From contig JBFHGR010000149.1 of the NCBI GenBank assembly GCA_041583015.1, positions 1 through 7,312 on the forward strand: DNA of 7,312 bases, read 5' to 3'. Of this stretch, positions 6,455-7,312 are shown in pieces (the stretch's first letter is position 1; each line of letters starts with the position of its first letter). A program made the position numbers and the translations under genes. The notes under the pieces were generated by a model. The model made no database searches. It was not told the origin of the DNA and worked only from the letters and a program-made list of their open reading frames with translations. Origin of the DNA: Parvicella sp041583015. Lineage in GTDB: Bacteria > Bacteroidota > Bacteroidia > Flavobacteriales_D > Parvicellaceae.

Positions 6455-6478
6455 AACTTTGAAAAACAAAGTACTTTG
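6455..6478 (+). promoter_or_regulatory. Candidate operator, copy 2 (ACTTTG-N5-CAAAGT-ACTTTG)
   Basis: ACTTTG (6456-6461), AAAAA, CAAAGT (6467-6472) and a third half-site give a 12-bp perfect palindrome CAAAGTACTTTG at 6467-6478. It matches copy 1 over 23 nt except at three positions and ends 4-5 nt before the ATG at 6483. AAACTTTG is only a near match to the -7 consensus and no TTG lies 19 nt upstream, so an independent promoter here is doubtful. Confidence 0.55.
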
Positions 6479-6482
6479 AGTT

Positions 6483-6803
6483 ATGGATGATTTATTTGGT
6501 ATTTTTATTTGGTTATTTATCCTCTACGTAGTAGGGTGGTGTGTGTCACTGTTTGTTTTGCTGTCTGGAAGTACAACAACACGACTTCAGTTAGCCATTG
6601 CGCATGCATATGCGATTTTTTTGTTGCTAATTTCTATGCAGATTATTGGCCATGATTTGAGTAATATTCTTTTTACATTTTGCCTGTTCGATTTTCTAGC
6701 AATTGTTGTTTTTCTCCTATTATATGTGAGAGGTATGCAAAAGCAAAATAACACTCCATTAGCCAAAGACATTCACAGATTTATTAATACAGATGAAAAT
6801 TAG
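6483..6803 (+). CDS. Small three-helix membrane protein of unknown function
   Basis: The 106-residue protein is not recognised as a named family. Hydrophobic segments lie at about residues 6-28, 34-55 and 60-82. The hydrophilic tail of about 24 residues starts with basic RGMQKQ and ends acidic (TDEN); it should be cytoplasmic by the positive-inside rule. There are no obvious catalytic residues and no signal peptide. The start is chosen because it directly follows the palindromic element and is the first ATG of the frame. The first 9 nt (ATGGATGAT) are identical to those of the gene at 5449, extending the upstream similarity. It lies 48 nt after the regulator gene and 44 nt before the next membrane protein, so cotranscription is likely. 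Confidence 0.75.
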   Translation: MDDLFGIFIWLFILYVVGWCVSLFVLLSGSTTTRLQLAIAHAYAIFLLLISMQIIGHDLSNILFTFCLFDFLAIVVFLLLYVRGMQKQNNTPLAKDIHRFINTDEN

Positions 6804-6847
6804 CATATGATTAGAAGCCTACCTAACCTTTAAAAAAAACAAATAAC

Positions 6848-7312
6848 ATGAAAACAACAGACAAACTCATCCTCATTTCAGGATTGGCTTATGGCGTATT
6901 ATTCTACCAACAAGATTTTGGCGCTAATTTTCTGATTTTTTCTATCATTCAGTTGATAGGTATATTCTTAGTTTCAGAAAAAGAAAAGCGGAACAAGCAT
7001 TGGTGGTTAACATTTACAGGTGTGGCTTGTGCCGCCATAGGTGTTTTTATAAATGGATCTTTCTTGGCTGTGTTTGCCAATGTGGTTTCTTTATTTATTC
7101 TTGCTTCTTTAACCATTGAGTCTAAATCTTCAATAGTGGTGAGTCTGATACAAAGTTGTTATTCTGTGCTTACAGGTTTGGTTTTTATCATTAGCGACAT
7201 TTCGGAGAAAGCGATGGATAAGTCTGGAATGAAATCTAAATCTAGAGGATTTAAGAATTTTATAATTTTCTTAGCGAGTACTGCCATTGCCTTATTGTTT
7301 CTGGGCTTGTAT
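6848..7312 (+). CDS. Polytopic membrane protein, DUF4173/DUF4153-like, N-terminal part cut by window end
   Basis: From the ATG at 6848 the frame stays open to the last base, giving 155 residues with no stop. Hydrophobic segments lie at about 6-20, 24-42, 53-69, 71-90, 95-116 and 137-155. Between the fifth and sixth is a charged stretch (SEKAMDKSGMKSKSRGFKN, about 119-137). The start MKTTDKLILISGLAYGVLFYQ and the alternation of short helices resemble large uncharacterised Bacteroidota membrane proteins annotated DUF4173 or DUF4153, often found beside a winged-helix regulator. This match is from memory, and the more diagnostic C-terminal part is outside the window. A start here is supported by the 44-nt distance from the previous stop and the A-rich leader AAAAAAAACAAATAAC typical of the phylum. 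Function unknown. Confidence 0.75.
   Translation, partial: MKTTDKLILISGLAYGVLFYQQDFGANFLIFSIIQLIGIFLVSEKEKRNKHWWLTFTGVACAAIGVFINGSFLAVFANVVSLFILASLTIESKSSIVVSLIQSCYSVLTGLVFIISDISEKAMDKSGMKSKSRGFKNFIIFLASTAIALLFLGLY

Noticed and set aside
6587..6772. Minus-strand open frame opposite the three-helix membrane protein
   Set aside because: Short antisense shadow, no promoter, and in conflict with the co-directional cluster.
6826..6847. Third copy of the palindromic operator before the gene at 6848
   Set aside because: AACCTTTAAAAAAAACAAAT is loosely similar, but the arms are not complementary and A-richness explains it.

Overview
The window looks like an AT-rich chromosomal segment from a member of the Bacteroidota, most likely Flavobacteriia or a close relative. 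The signs are a lipoprotein M1 peptidase of the LTA4-hydrolase type, a POT peptide transporter with an enlarged central region, a cluster of small membrane proteins with a winged-helix regulator, the near absence of Shine-Dalgarno sequences, and promoters of the TTG-N18/19-TAnnTTTG type that fit the Bacteroidota primary sigma factor. Species and genus cannot be read from it.

Layout. Positions 1-903 (+) hold the C-terminal part of a type I restriction enzyme R subunit whose start lies outside the window. A gap without genes follows (904-1156), then a strong, probably bidirectional terminator (1157-1192), a tRNA-Ser(UGA) gene on the minus strand (1195-1279) and its own promoter (1291-1319). The POT-family di/tripeptide transporter is on the minus strand (1404-3224) with its own terminator at 1353-1383. 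Divergent from it, across a 230-nt intergenic region carrying a good promoter for the rightward gene, is an M1 metallopeptidase lipoprotein (3455-5350) ending in a hairpin terminator. Positions 5449-7312 (+) form a co-directional cluster: a six-helix membrane protein, a minimal HTH_34-like winged-helix regulator, a three-helix small membrane protein, and a polytopic membrane protein (DUF4173/DUF4153-like) that runs off the window end. The gaps between these genes are only 44-50 nt.

How the parts fit. The exported aminopeptidase and the peptide/proton symporter lie head to head and plausibly work in sequence: peptides trimmed outside the inner membrane, short peptides taken up by the symporter. 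The right-hand cluster looks like a small self-regulated membrane module. The most notable observation is a 23-nt palindromic element, matching at 20 of 23 positions, placed 3 and 5 nt before the start codons of the first and third genes of that cluster. In the first copy it overlaps the -7 box of an otherwise good promoter. It is a strong candidate operator for the winged-helix protein encoded between the two copies.
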